DNA from: a virus
Virus record (IMG/VR): IMGVR_UViG_3300025949_000051
Span: 1 to 39,185 of that record
Direction: 5' to 3' (one strand)
Length of the DNA stretch: 39,185 nt
The position numbers were made by a program, and so were the translations under genes. The notes below the pieces were generated by a model. The model worked only from the letters and a program-made list of their open reading frames with translations, did not search any database and was not told the origin of the DNA. Below, one piece after another: positions 7,712 to 14,944 of the stretch; the stretch's first letter is position 1; the number at the start of each line of letters is the position of its first letter.

Positions 7712-9003
7712 GCTGCTGTCGCCTCCATGATGTACGGCCGCCATGCGGCCTCGGTGGTGCGCAGGTCGTACCTGCCCGCGTCGAGCGAGTGGTCGTCGTT
7801 CTTGACGGGCTGATCGATGCCCTTCGCGGCGGCCTTGTCGTCCCAGCTGTAACCCGGAGCCTCTTCGATCCAGCCGGCGCACGACTCGTGCACGGCCAGC
7901 TGCTCGCCGGCGAGCAGCGACGAGACGAGGCGGATGCCGTCGAGGACGGAGTTGTCGGCCAGGGTCGGGGTGAGGCCGTCGCGGTGCAGCTGGGTAACGA
8001 ACGACGCGGCCGACGGGTCGACGACCGTCCACGGCGGATGGACGCCGAGCACGTTGGGCGCGCCGGGGTGCGGGATGCGGGCGAGCCAGTCGCGCAAGCG
8101 CTGCGAGTATTCCAGGTCGGTGAGCTGCCGGCGCTGAGTGCGGGACTCGTAGCGGTACTCGTTGGTGAAGTACAGCTTGCGGTCCGCGCCGACGCCGAGC
8201 AGCAGCGCGGCGAACGGGTTGACGGTGCCGTAGTCAACGCCGAGGCCGATCCAGCGGTCGATGCGCGGCAGCTCGCGGACGACGTGCCGGTCCGGGTCCC
8301 ACATGTCGTAGATCGCGCCCTGGGCGAGCACCCATTCGCCGAGGACGAACCGCCGGTAGAACAGGCCGACGTACTCGCGCTTGAGCGCCTCAACGTAGGC
8401 GTGGGACAGGGTCGGGTTGTCGGCGAGCTGGAACGTGAACCGGTGCAGGTCGAGCGCGTCGGGCGCCGCCGACTCGACGATGCGGCCCTCGCGGGTGAGG
8501 TGCAGCTTGGCCCGGTCGAGGTAGTTCTTCTTGAACCAGTGGTTCGGACCCTCGGGGTTGGTGGTGCCGAACCACTGGGCGTCGTCGACCGACAGGCGCG
8601 TGCCGAGCATCGAGAAGAACGACTCGGGGTAGGTGGTGACCTCGTCGCAGTAGGCGCCGGCGAGCGTGATGCCCTTGATCTTGTCTGCGGCGCGTTCGTC
8701 GTTGGCGCCGGCGACGTAGATGGTGCGGCCGAACAGGTCGAGCTCGCCGGCCCCGACGCGGTAGCGGCAGCGTCGCTGTCCGACCATCTCCTGAATCGGA
8801 TCGATGATGTTCCGCTTGAGGCTGCGCTCGGTCTTGCCGGTCATGAGCAGGTTGCCGCTGGGTCCCGTTCGGACGTAGCGCAGCCAGTGCAGGATGCTGC
8901 ACACGGTCTTCGAGGAGCGGACCGCGCCTTCCCAGATGTTGCCGCGGGCGGTGGCCAGGCGGACGCTCTCGCGCTGCTTGCCGACGAGCGGAACGACGGC
9001 CAT
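7708..9003 (-). CDS. terL: Terminase large subunit
   Basis: A 431-aa packaging ATPase-nuclease. The Walker A variant GAVRSSKT is at residues 26-33, Walker B AYCDE at about 117-121, and a TTNPEGP coupling motif near 147-153. The RNase H-like nuclease contributes Asp257 (GVDYGT), Asp329 (VVDPSA) and the late DDHSLDAGRYD cluster near 403-412. The layout matches the PBSX/Terminase_3 type. Start ATG 9003 is preceded by a GGGGG run. It follows the small subunit by 11 nt. Confidence 0.95.
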   Translation of the reverse strand: MAVVPLVGKQRESVRLATARGNIWEGAVRSSKTVCSILHWLRYVRTGPSGNLLMTGKTERSLKRNIIDPIQEMVGQRRCRYRVGAGELDLFGRTIYVAGANDERAADKIKGITLAGAYCDEVTTYPESFFSMLGTRLSVDDAQWFGTTNPEGPNHWFKKNYLDRAKLHLTREGRIVESAAPDALDLHRFTFQLADNPTLSHAYVEALKREYVGLFYRRFVLGEWVLAQGAIYDMWDPDRHVVRELPRIDRWIGLGVDYGTVNPFAALLLGVGADRKLYFTNEYRYESRTQRRQLTDLEYSQRLRDWLARIPHPGAPNVLGVHPPWTVVDPSAASFVTQLHRDGLTPTLADNSVLDGIRLVSSLLAGEQLAVHESCAGWIEEAPGYSWDDKAAAKGIDQPVKNDDHSLDAGRYDLRTTEAAWRPYIMEATAA

Positions 9004-9014
9004 CGTGCCCCCGT

Positions 9015-9479
9015 TCAGTCTCCGATCATGTCGCGGAGCCAGGCGTCGACGGCGGCGAGGCCCTGGGTGTCGGCGTCGTGCTGCTCGATGCGGAGGACTC
9101 CGTCCAGCGCGGCCTTGGCGGCCTGCACGATCTTCAGCTGGCTGGTGAAGTCGGGCTTGTCGTGCCACGTCTCGGCGTAGGTGTTGTCTCGGCCGCCGAA
9201 GCTGTAGACCAGGGCCGGCTGCCACAGTTGGGCGCGGATCTTCGCGGCGTCGTCGAGCAGGTCGTTGGCGAGCTGGGCCCGCTTGGCCTTGGCGTCGAGG
9301 ACCAGGGCTTCGGTGGCCGCTCTGGTCTGCGCACGGTCGAACTTGAGGTCGAGCCGGCGCGCGTGCCTGGAGATCGTCGAGCGGTTGACGCCGAGCTCGT
9401 GGGCGATGGCGGCGCAGCTGAGTCCTTGGGCGTGCAGCTGGCGGAGACGGTCCGGGTCGATGTCGGCGGGCGGAGGCAC
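9015..9479 (-). CDS. terS: Terminase small subunit
   Basis: A 154-aa protein with an N-terminal helix-turn-helix (GLSCAAIAHELGVNRSTIS, about residues 17-37) for binding the packaging site, followed by a helical oligomerisation region. The GTG start at 9479 is fixed by an almost ideal Shine-Dalgarno, GGAGGTGATC, seven bases from GTG. The frame is open upstream to 9605, but that would run through the hairpin at 9549-9587. It is the first gene of the late operon. Confidence 0.9.
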   Translation of the reverse strand: MPPPADIDPDRLRQLHAQGLSCAAIAHELGVNRSTISRHARRLDLKFDRAQTRAATEALVLDAKAKRAQLANDLLDDAAKIRAQLWQPALVYSFGGRDNTYAETWHDKPDFTSQLKIVQAAKAALDGVLRIEQHDADTQGLAAVDAWLRDMIGD

Positions 9480-9548
9480 ACGATCACCTCCGCTACGCGC
9501 GTGCGGCGGACGTTGCACCGTTGCGGCGGCTTTGTTGCACCAGACACG

Positions 9549-9587
9549 ACGAAGCCCCAGCAGGTCTCTAGCCGGCTGGGGCTTCGT
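9549..9587 (-). terminator. Hairpin terminator between early and late operons
   Basis: ACGAAGCCCCAGC at 9549-9561 pairs perfectly with 9575-9587 (13 bp, 13-nt loop). It lies in the 183-bp gap (9480-9662) between the last early gene and small terminase, so it probably ends early transcription and separates it from late genes. There is no long T-tract. Confidence 0.65.
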
Positions 9588-9626
9588 GCTCGTCGACGGG
9601 CGCACCTGTGCTACCCGCGCCGTCAG

Positions 9627-9653
9627 GTTAACACGCCTTGATCGACGGTCGAT
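9627..9653. promoter_or_regulatory. Palindromes in early-late gap (possible late control or cos region)
   Basis: This stretch has GTTAAC (9627-9632) and ATCGAC-G-GTCGAT (9641-9653), an odd palindrome with 6-bp arms. It is the only untranslated interval before the late operon, so a late promoter, activator site or packaging site would be expected here. Which of these it is cannot be decided by eye. Confidence 0.3.
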
Positions 9654-9662
9654 ACATGCTGG

Positions 9663-10505
9663 TCAGGCGGCGTGTTCGGGCTGACCAGCGGCCTGGGCGT
9701 CGACCGCGCGATCGATGAGCAGCCGCACGACGGCGACGCGGTAGCGCGGGGAGCGTTCGCCCTCGCGCGGCGGATGCTGGTAGATCCGCCTGCGACGTGC
9801 CCACATGCCGATACGGGCGAGGGTGAGCTCAACCCCGCGATACCCGGCGAACGCGCGCGTGCACTCGGCCGCGGTCAGCTTTTCGCCGCGCATCGCCGTG
9901 AGCATCACGGCGCGCCGCTCGGCGACCTGGTGCGTGACCCAGCACTTCGGACACTTGACGGTGCTCCGACCCTCGGGCGCGTACAGGTCCTCGTCGCACA
10001 GCTCGGGCTCGTCGTCATCCTCGTTGAGCGGCGCCGAGCACACGCCGAGATAGGCCCGGCTGCCACCGCGGGGCAGCACGGCGTACCTGGCCCGCTCGGT
10101 CAGCTCGTGCACCTCCGCCCACAGTTCGCCGGCCGCCTCGTGCCGCCGGATCTCGCGCTCGTGCTCGCCGAGCCACCGCGCCAGGTCGGCGATCCGGTTG
10201 GCGACGTCGACGAGCAGCGCGTTGTCCTCGCACAGCACACGCACCCAGCCGCCGAGCGTGTTGTGCAGCTGGCGCAACAAGTCGCCGGCGCGCTCGTCGA
10301 AGCCGATGCCGCGCTCGGCGGTCCGTACGACGATCCCGATCGGGCTGCCGCCGGTCTTGGTGAGGCCGGCCAGCACGCGCTCGAGGTCGTGCACCAGCTC
10401 GGGCAGCTCGGCGAAGTCGGCGCGCAGGTCGGCCCAGCACGCGGCACAGAGCTGGCCGCCGTCGTGCACGGGCCGCTGGTCGACGACGCACAGGGGCTGG
10501 TTCAC
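9663..10505 (-). CDS. Zn-ribbon and HTH-like protein ending the early operon
   Basis: A 280-aa protein starting GTG at 10505 with GAGGAG upstream, overlapping the preceding stop in GTGA. The N-terminus has a CVVDQ...CAACWADL zinc-knuckle-like start. The middle is a long helical region. Near residue 200 a CPKCWVTHQVAERR zinc ribbon is followed by an HTH-like segment (EKLTAAECTRAFAGYRG... IGMWARRRRIYQH) that would bind DNA. As the last early gene, directly before the late operon, it is a candidate late-transcription regulator. This is inferred from fold hints and position only. Confidence 0.75.
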   Translation of the reverse strand: MNQPLCVVDQRPVHDGGQLCAACWADLRADFAELPELVHDLERVLAGLTKTGGSPIGIVVRTAERGIGFDERAGDLLRQLHNTLGGWVRVLCEDNALLVDVANRIADLARWLGEHEREIRRHEAAGELWAEVHELTERARYAVLPRGGSRAYLGVCSAPLNEDDDEPELCDEDLYAPEGRSTVKCPKCWVTHQVAERRAVMLTAMRGEKLTAAECTRAFAGYRGVELTLARIGMWARRRRIYQHPPREGERSPRYRVAVVRLLIDRAVDAQAAGQPEHAA

Positions 10506-10681
10506 GTCGTCTCCTCTGGGCGCTTGGTGATGAGCAGCGTCCGGCCGCACTCCTCGTAGGGACAGGCGATCACGTCGCTCCACGCGTGCCGGGTCGGCGG
10601 CGTCTCGGTGAGTTCGAAGCCGTCGGGGACGTCGCATTCCTGGGGGCATTCGATCTTGCATGGGCCTTGATAGGCGGTCAC
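10502..10681 (-). CDS. Small Cys-rich protein, 59 aa
   Basis: GTG start at 10681 with GGAGGA seven bases upstream, in GTGA overlap with genes on both sides. It has two Cys clusters (CKIECPQEC near residues 8-16 and CPYEECGR near 40-47), consistent with a small zinc-binding fold. The family is unknown. Confidence 0.75.
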   Translation of the reverse strand: MTAYQGPCKIECPQECDVPDGFELTETPPTRHAWSDVIACPYEECGRTLLITKRPEETT

Positions 10682-10965
10682 CGGTTGTTCCTCCGTCGGA
10701 TCTTGCCGCGCAGCGCGACCGGAAGCGGTCGTGGTTGTGCCCACGCGCAGTGGGTGAGGTTGCGTCGCGCCCATTGCGGCCTCGCCCGGCGGTCGAAGAC
10801 CTGGCCGAGTTGGACCGTGGAGTGGTCGGGCAGCAGCAACGACACGCGCGGCACGAAGCGCCGCCACAAGCGGGCCTTGGTGCTGATGTCGGGCAGCAGG
10901 GTGACGTCACCGACGACTTCGGACGGTCCGTTCAGCCGCTTCGTGATGGTGAGCGTCATGGTCAC
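10678..10965 (-). CDS. Unknown early protein, about 95 aa
   Basis: Begins V(TM)TLTITKRLNG from a GTG at 10965 (GGGAG upstream), with an ATG two codons later as alternative. Beta-rich N-terminus, basic C-terminus ending RGKIRRRNNR. It is chained by GTGA overlap to the next gene. No recognisable domain; the basic tail may contact nucleic acid. Confidence 0.7.
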   Translation of the reverse strand: MTMTLTITKRLNGPSEVVGDVTLLPDISTKARLWRRFVPRVSLLLPDHSTVQLGQVFDRRARPQWARRNLTHCAWAQPRPLPVALRGKIRRRNNR

Positions 10966-11036
10966 AGCAGGCTCCCGTCGTCCCGCTCGACGTGCGCCCC
11001 GAGGATCGCGGCGAGCAGCCGCAGCAGGCCGGTCAC
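10962..11036 (-). CDS. Possible 24-aa micro-ORF
   Basis: GTG at 11036 overlaps the stop of the HigA-like gene (GTGA), and its TGA overlaps the next start (GTGACCATG). The peptide begins VTGLLRLLAAILG, which echoes the N-terminus of the preceding HigA-like protein (VTGLLRALAATVA). It may be a coupling peptide or the remnant of a duplicated gene start. Coding status is unproven. Confidence 0.4.
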   Translation of the reverse strand: MTGLLRLLAAILGAHVERDDGSLL

Positions 11037-11329
11037 AGGCCACCTCGCGCGCGCTCGGCGTTCAGGTCGTAGTCGGCCTGGACGTGGACCCAGAAGTCGG
11101 CGCGGATGCCGAGCACGAGCTCGAAGTCGAGCGCAGTGCGGGCGGTGATGCCCTTCTTGCCGGTGATGATCTCGCTGACCATCTGGGCCGGGCGGCCGAT
11201 CTGGGCCGCGAATGCGGCTTGGCTGAGGCCGCGTTCTGCGAGTTCCTCGCGGAGGATCTCGCCGGGGTGGATCGCCCAGCCGGGGCCGGGCGCGACGGTG
11301 GCGGCAAGGGCGCGCAACAGTCCGGTCAC
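11033..11329 (-). CDS. HigA-like XRE antitoxin-family protein (orphan)
   Basis: A 98-aa protein from a GTG that overlaps the upstream stop. WAIHPGEILREELAERGLSQ around residues 18-37 is the hallmark opening of HigA-type antitoxins. An XRE helix-turn-helix follows (AAFAAQIGRPAQMVSEIITGKKGI), then TARTALDFELVLGI. Normally such a protein neutralises and autoregulates with a HigB RNase encoded just upstream. Here the upstream neighbour is a RuvC-like nuclease and no HigB-like reading frame is adjacent. It may antagonise a host toxin or simply be a regulator. Confidence 0.85.
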   Translation of the reverse strand: MTGLLRALAATVAPGPGWAIHPGEILREELAERGLSQAAFAAQIGRPAQMVSEIITGKKGITARTALDFELVLGIRADFWVHVQADYDLNAERARGGL

Positions 11330-11886
11330 TCGGTCACCTCCGAGCGGTGCGGCCACTGCGCGCCGTTGAGCGCTGCCGGATGGTGCGCGCGGCTCGGCGT
11401 CTTCGGCCAGTCGAGCCACTGCGCGCCCATCGTGGCGAGTCCGAGGGCGTCCCATTCGTTGTCGTTGGCCCCGGTGGTGTCCGGCCAGAGCCGGGCGAGC
11501 TGCACGGCGACGGTGGCCTTGTCGGCGGCGCCGCTGTTGGTGGCCCACTTCTTGAGCGTGCTGGGCGGTACCACGGCGACGGGCAGCTCGATGGCGTGCA
11601 GCGCGCCGACGACCCACCACCAGAGGCCGGCGCGGTCCCAGTTGCTGCCGCCCTTGGACATGACCGAGGGGCCTTCGACGACGACGAGAATCGGCGAGTA
11701 GCTGCGCAGGTCGTTGGTGGCGGCGAGGATCCGGTCGGCGAGGTTGTGCAGGCGCGCGGACCGCTCGGCCACGGTGTCCTTGGCGGTGCCCTTGGACGTG
11801 ATGGTGGTCAGCGCGGGCGGCTCGTCGCGGTCGAGGCGGCAGAGGCCGGTCGCGGTGAGGCTGAGGTCGAGTCCGACGACGGTCAT
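11326..11886 (-). CDS. RuvC-like Holliday junction resolvase
   Basis: A 186-aa RNase H-fold nuclease. Acidic residues lie in GLDLSLTATG (Asp7), VVVEGP (Glu71) and NDNEWDALGLA (about Asp142/Asp146). The VPPSTLKKWATNSGAADK segment near 107-123 is typical of phage RuvC-like enzymes. It would resolve branched intermediates made during replication and RecE/RecT recombination before packaging. It overlaps the upstream HTH gene (ATGA) and the downstream HigA-like gene (GTGA). Confidence 0.88.
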   Translation of the reverse strand: MTVVGLDLSLTATGLCRLDRDEPPALTTITSKGTAKDTVAERSARLHNLADRILAATNDLRSYSPILVVVEGPSVMSKGGSNWDRAGLWWWVVGALHAIELPVAVVPPSTLKKWATNSGAADKATVAVQLARLWPDTTGANDNEWDALGLATMGAQWLDWPKTPSRAHHPAALNGAQWPHRSEVTE

Positions 11887-12218
11887 TCCCCATCCCCAAA
11901 CACGGCGGCTTCGAGGCGGCTCAGGCGCTCGTCGGTCGTCGTGACGGCGACTTCGCCCAGCAGCTTTTCGGGCGTGACCTCGAAGAGCGCGGCGAGGGTG
12001 ACGAGCTCATCGACGGTGACGGCGACGCGGCTGCCCCGCTCCAGCTTGGAAACGATCTGGTGATTCCACGGGGTGCCGAGTTTGGTCATGCGCTCGGCGA
12101 CCTCGAAGCCGGTCCAATGGCGAGCCCGACGCAGCGCGCTGAGGTTCTCAACCACCGTCTGGGTGATCGGACCCTGAACGCCTCTCTCGCGGTCGCCCTG
12201 TCGGGTGTCCTCGGTCAT
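11883..12218 (-). CDS. XRE-family HTH regulator
   Basis: A 111-aa protein. A Cro/C1-type helix-turn-helix spans about residues 22-80 (ENLSALRRARHW, then IVSKLERGSRVAVTVDELVTLAALFEVTPEKLL). A short helical tail (LSRLEAAVFG) may dimerise. Start ATG 12218 overlaps the previous stop. It is an additional regulator within the early operon. Confidence 0.85.
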   Translation of the reverse strand: MTEDTRQGDRERGVQGPITQTVVENLSALRRARHWTGFEVAERMTKLGTPWNHQIVSKLERGSRVAVTVDELVTLAALFEVTPEKLLGEVAVTTTDERLSRLEAAVFGDGE

Positions 12219-12514
12219 GATCGGTCCGTTCTCGCGCCAGCGGCAGAGCTGGGCGGCTGTTCGATGGGTTCTTGATCGGCCTGCGCCGCGCGGGCGGCGT
12301 CTTCGAGCCGGGGCGGGTGCGGGGTCTTGCGGTCGACGCGTCCGCGGCGGCCGGGTCGGACGCACTTCTCGCCGATGCCGGCGCCGCAGCTGCCGACGGG
12401 GCAGATGACGAGCAGCGGGTTCGGCCGGACCTCGGCGGGCCGGATGTCGCCGGCGGCCGGGTCGGTCCAGTCCCAGAGGCCGTCGCGGTGTCCGGGGCTG
12501 CGCCGGCGGCTCAA
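12215..12514 (-). CDS. Small phage zinc-binding protein
   Basis: About 99 aa. It has a CPVGSCGAGIGEKCVRP...H-type motif (about residues 40-65), the pattern of small zinc-finger proteins frequent in actinophages (CPxC...PGxxC...HxxR). The start is uncertain: a TTG at 12514 overlapping the HNH stop gives the length used here. The end overlaps the next ATG. Confidence 0.65.
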   Translation of the reverse strand: MSRRRSPGHRDGLWDWTDPAAGDIRPAEVRPNPLLVICPVGSCGAGIGEKCVRPGRRGRVDRKTPHPPRLEDAARAAQADQEPIEQPPSSAAGARTDRS

Positions 12515-13029
12515 AGGAGCCTGCTCGGGTCGGCGGTCCACGAGGTCAGGCCGCAAGTGCCGCAGAAGGCCGACAGGCGAGGCGCGTGCATGTCCTGCTC
12601 GAACTCGCCGACGATGCAGACCGGGCACGCGGTCGAGTAGCGGCGATGGCGGTACTCGGTGCCCATTTCGTCGAACTCGCTGTGGCTGATGCAGCAGGGA
12701 TCGCACACCGGCACGACAGGGATGAGCCGGGGCGGGATCCACTCTCGCCAGTTCGACCGGTTCTGGTTGCAGCTGGCGCACAAAGTCCGCAGGTTGTCGC
12801 TGGTGTCGGAGCCGCCGGCGGACCAGGGCAGCACGTGGTCGAGCTGGAGCGGGCCATTGCTGCCGCAGTAGCGGCAGCGACGCCCGTCGCGCTCGTAGAC
12901 GAGCTGGCGCAGGAACGGGTGCAGCTCGCCGCGCTTGCCGTACCGGACGCGGGGGTGGCGCTCGTAGGGCTGGAGAGCGTCGTCGAGGAGTTCGCGAACG
13001 ACGTCGGTCATTTCGGGGGGCTCGGTCAT
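12511..13029 (-). CDS. HNH endonuclease with extra C-terminal zinc ribbons
   Basis: A 172-aa protein. The HNH core is CRYCGSNGPLQLDHVLPWSAGG followed by SDNLRTLCASCNQNRS (about residues 51-92), with two CxxC pairs holding zinc and the LDHV His as catalytic candidate. Beyond it are further Cys pairs (CDPC, CPVC, CGTCG), which is unusual for the short HNH proteins that assist terminase. It lies next to the replication gene rather than beside terminase. It may be a DNA-nicking enzyme or a homing-type element. Confidence 0.88.
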   Translation of the reverse strand: MTEPPEMTDVVRELLDDALQPYERHPRVRYGKRGELHPFLRQLVYERDGRRCRYCGSNGPLQLDHVLPWSAGGSDTSDNLRTLCASCNQNRSNWREWIPPRLIPVVPVCDPCCISHSEFDEMGTEYRHRRYSTACPVCIVGEFEQDMHAPRLSAFCGTCGLTSWTADPSRLL

Positions 13030-13853
13030 GTCGGGACCTCCTCACGTTCGGTGGTCGTGTGCGGAGCGTTGCGGCGGCAGAGCGGACATCGCGGGGTGCC
13101 GTCGGGCTCGGCGGTGCCGTCGAGCCCGTGGGCGCACTTGGGGCCGGTGCGGACTCGGTCCGGTTTGGACAGCGGCAGGATTTCGTCGAGGGTTCGGGTG
13201 GGCGGCGGTTCGCGCGCGTCCGGTGGTTGCGCTGGGAGGTGACTACCGGTGTTGGTCCTCTTAGGTGGTTTGGTCAACTTGGTAGTCGGACATAGCTGTG
13301 TCCGGTCAATCGCCTCAGAATGTCCGGTCATTCGTTTCGTAACGCTGTTAGATGTCCGGTCATTCGGGGCGGCCTCAGTGGATTGAGAGGACATCTGGAT
13401 GTCCGGTGATTCCGAGTTATCCACAGGTTCGTCAGCCGTTTGACCGGACACCTGGATGTCCTCTGATTCATCGAATGACCGGACATCCAGGTGTCCGGTC
13501 GGTTCGTCCCGCCGACCGTCCGGAGAGAGCATCTCAACCCGTTCCATGAGGTCCACGGGGATCGTCAGCCGGTACTCCGACGCCTTCCCGCGACCGCCTC
13601 GGCCGCCTCCACGGGAGACGATTTCGAGGAGCCCGAAGCGGTTCCGCAAGGCGGCCAGCAGCCGCCGAACGTTACGCTCCGTGTCACCGGTGACGTCCGC
13701 GAGGACCTCGGCACCGGGGCGGATGCGCGAGCCGTCCGGGTCGGCGTAGGTCGCCAGAGCGAGCGCCAAGAGCTTGTACGGCTTGGGCATCACGATCCGG
13801 CGGACGATCCGCTCCCACTCGTACCGGCGGGCCGGCATCAGCTCCTCGGTCAC
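13026..13853 (-). CDS. Winged-helix replication initiator-like protein carrying the origin
   Basis: A 275-aa protein from GTG 13853 (AGGAG seven bases upstream, GTGA overlap). Residues 1-110 form a winged-helix domain: an opening YEWERIVRRIVMPKPYKLLALALATY, then DPDGSRIRPGAEVLADVTG and ERNVRRLLAALRNRFGLLE. Residues about 118-185 are a low-complexity linker whose DNA is the iteron array. The C-terminal part is disordered and ends with a CAHGLDG...CPLC zinc-knuckle. By analogy with lambda O it would bind the repeats and recruit the host replisome. No helicase or polymerase gene is present in the window. Confidence 0.75.
   Translation of the reverse strand: MTEELMPARRYEWERIVRRIVMPKPYKLLALALATYADPDGSRIRPGAEVLADVTGDTERNVRRLLAALRNRFGLLEIVSRGGGRGGRGKASEYRLTIPVDLMERVEMLSPDGRRDEPTGHLDVRSFDESEDIQVSGQTADEPVDNSESPDIQMSSQSTEAAPNDRTSNSVTKRMTGHSEAIDRTQLCPTTKLTKPPKRTNTGSHLPAQPPDAREPPPTRTLDEILPLSKPDRVRTGPKCAHGLDGTAEPDGTPRCPLCRRNAPHTTTEREEVPT
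13299..13501. repeat. Iteron array: candidate replication origin
   Basis: Seven copies of the 10-mer TGTCCGGTCA occur within 203 bp. Plus-oriented copies are 13299-13308, 13321-13330, 13353-13362, 13400-13409 (one mismatch) and 13492-13501 (one mismatch). Inverted copies are 13441-13450 and 13476-13485. The longer 16-mer at 13351-13366 is exactly repeated, inverted, at 13472-13487. The last two copies form an inverted pair with 8-bp perfect arms. A perfect DnaA box lies inside the array, and the left flank is AT-richer than its surroundings. The array is inside the linker-coding part of the putative initiator gene. Confidence 0.85.
13417..13425 (+). promoter_or_regulatory. DnaA box
   Basis: TTATCCACA is an exact match to the consensus bacterial DnaA box. 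It lies between the direct iterons (13299-13409) and the inverted iterons (13441-13501), as expected for an origin using host DnaA. Confidence 0.75.
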
Positions 13854-14116
13854 GCAGCGGCTCCTGTCGGGGGTCGACACGTCAGCCCGAGCCGCGTGCG
13901 GATTGCGGCTGCCGTGTAGGTGGACATGCGGGTGTAGGCGGCGACCTCGACATCGGTCCAGCCGAGCAGCCACAGCTCGTAGACGAGGTGCTCGCGGGCC
14001 GCGGTGGTGAGCAGCTCGGCGGGTTCGAGGCCGGCCCTGCACCGGTCGTAGAGGTGCTGGTCGTAGACGGGCCGCGCAGGGGCCGGCCCGCCGGTGGGGC
14101 GGAGGCGGATGGACAC
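13850..14116 (-). CDS. Small HTH (sigma-region-4-like) protein
   Basis: An 88-aa protein starting with GTG (GGGAGG six bases upstream). TAAREHLVYELWLLGWTDVEVAAYTRMSTYTAAAIRTRLGL (about residues 38-79) looks like a helix-turn-helix of sigma-4/GerE style. It directly precedes and overlaps the replication gene, so it may regulate that unit. Confidence 0.75.
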   Translation of the reverse strand: MSIRLRPTGGPAPARPVYDQHLYDRCRAGLEPAELLTTAAREHLVYELWLLGWTDVEVAAYTRMSTYTAAAIRTRLGLTCRPPTGAAA

Positions 14117-14144
14117 GCTGTGCCTCCCGTGGTTCGGTGGTGGT

Positions 14145-14175
14145 GCGCCGGCCCGGTTAGTGGCCGGGCCGGCGC
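14145..14175 (-). terminator. Strong GC hairpin between two early sub-operons
   Basis: GCGCCGGCCCGG (14145-14156) pairs perfectly with 14164-14175 around a 7-nt loop. It lies in the 64-bp gap (14117-14180) after the 59-aa gene and before the HTH/replication block. It lacks a T-tract, so partial termination or attenuation is as likely as full termination. Confidence 0.6.
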
Positions 14176-14180
14176 GGTGA

Positions 14181-14360
14181 TCAGGCCCCGCGGACTTCGA
14201 TGCCGGTGCCGTGCAGGAGTCGCTTCGCCTCGGCGAGCCAGTCCTCTTGGTCCTGATGGGTCAGGTCCCGCCACGGCCGGTCGAGGTTGTGGCGGTCGCG
14301 GAGGTTCTCGGCGATCCGGTGCAGGTGCGTGTAGTTGATGGTCGGGCGGCCGGCGGTCAT
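14181..14360 (-). CDS. Unknown 59-aa early protein
   Basis: MTAGRPTINY... ends GIEVRGA. It is helical, with charged and Trp-containing stretches (NLDRPWRDLTHQDQEDWLAE). ATG overlaps the upstream stop (ATGA). The family is unknown. Confidence 0.7.
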   Translation of the reverse strand: MTAGRPTINYTHLHRIAENLRDRHNLDRPWRDLTHQDQEDWLAEAKRLLHGTGIEVRGA

Positions 14361-14944
14361 GACCCACCGAGACCGTCTCGCCGCTGCCGGGCGAAGCCGA
14401 CGGCCATCTGGGCGCGGATCGCCCGCAGCTGCTTGATCGCGGCCGAGAGCGGGATCGCGTGACAGCCGCAGGGGCACGTGTTGGGCACCTTCGCTCCGAA
14501 GTCACGATCGAGGCCGACGCCGTCGCAGTCGCCGTGCTGGCCGGCGTGGCAGAGGTCGCTGTCCTCCCAGCCGGAGGCCCAGTCAGGGCACGTGTGGTAG
14601 CGCGGGTGGCCGCACATGCACTGGTCCGGCAAGGCGTTGGGGTGATCGGACTCGCCGTGCCCCTCGCCATCCCACTCGGGCTCGTCGAGGTTGAACCCGA
14701 TCGGCGGCACGTGCTCGTCGAGCTGCGTGCAGTTCTCGCGGTGCAGCAGCGTGACGGGCGGGTCGACGCCGAGCTGGTGCAGCTCCTCGGCGTAGCCCTC
14801 GCTGTCGGCTCCCTCGTGCGTCTCGCCGTGGTCGCGGTGCCGCCCCTGCTTCTTGCGGTGCTGGCCTGCCGGCGGGAACAGGCGGAGCAGGAGCAGACCG
14901 CCCGCGCACACGCCGGTGAGCACGACCGCGACGATGCCGATCAC
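14357..14944 (-). CDS. Membrane-anchored His/Cys-rich protein
   Basis: A 195-aa protein. GTG 14944 overlaps the previous stop. Residues 2-22 form a hydrophobic anchor (IGIVAVVLTGVCAGGLLLL). A His/Asp/Glu-rich region follows, then two Cys groups (CMCGHPRYHTCPDW and CHAGQHGDCDG...CPCGCH) suited to metal binding, and a helical tail. Role unknown; presence in the early operon suggests host takeover or exclusion. Confidence 0.75.
   Translation of the reverse strand: MIGIVAVVLTGVCAGGLLLLRLFPPAGQHRKKQGRHRDHGETHEGADSEGYAEELHQLGVDPPVTLLHRENCTQLDEHVPPIGFNLDEPEWDGEGHGESDHPNALPDQCMCGHPRYHTCPDWASGWEDSDLCHAGQHGDCDGVGLDRDFGAKVPNTCPCGCHAIPLSAAIKQLRAIRAQMAVGFARQRRDGLGGS

Noticed and set aside
11033-11329. 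Complete HigBA toxin-antitoxin system
   Set aside because: Only the antitoxin-like half is visible; adjacent genes are a RuvC-like nuclease and short unknown proteins without HigB features.
13299-13501. CRISPR array or transposon ends
   Set aside because: Repeats are only 10-16 bp, in mixed orientation and irregularly spaced within a coding gene; no cas genes or transposase are present.
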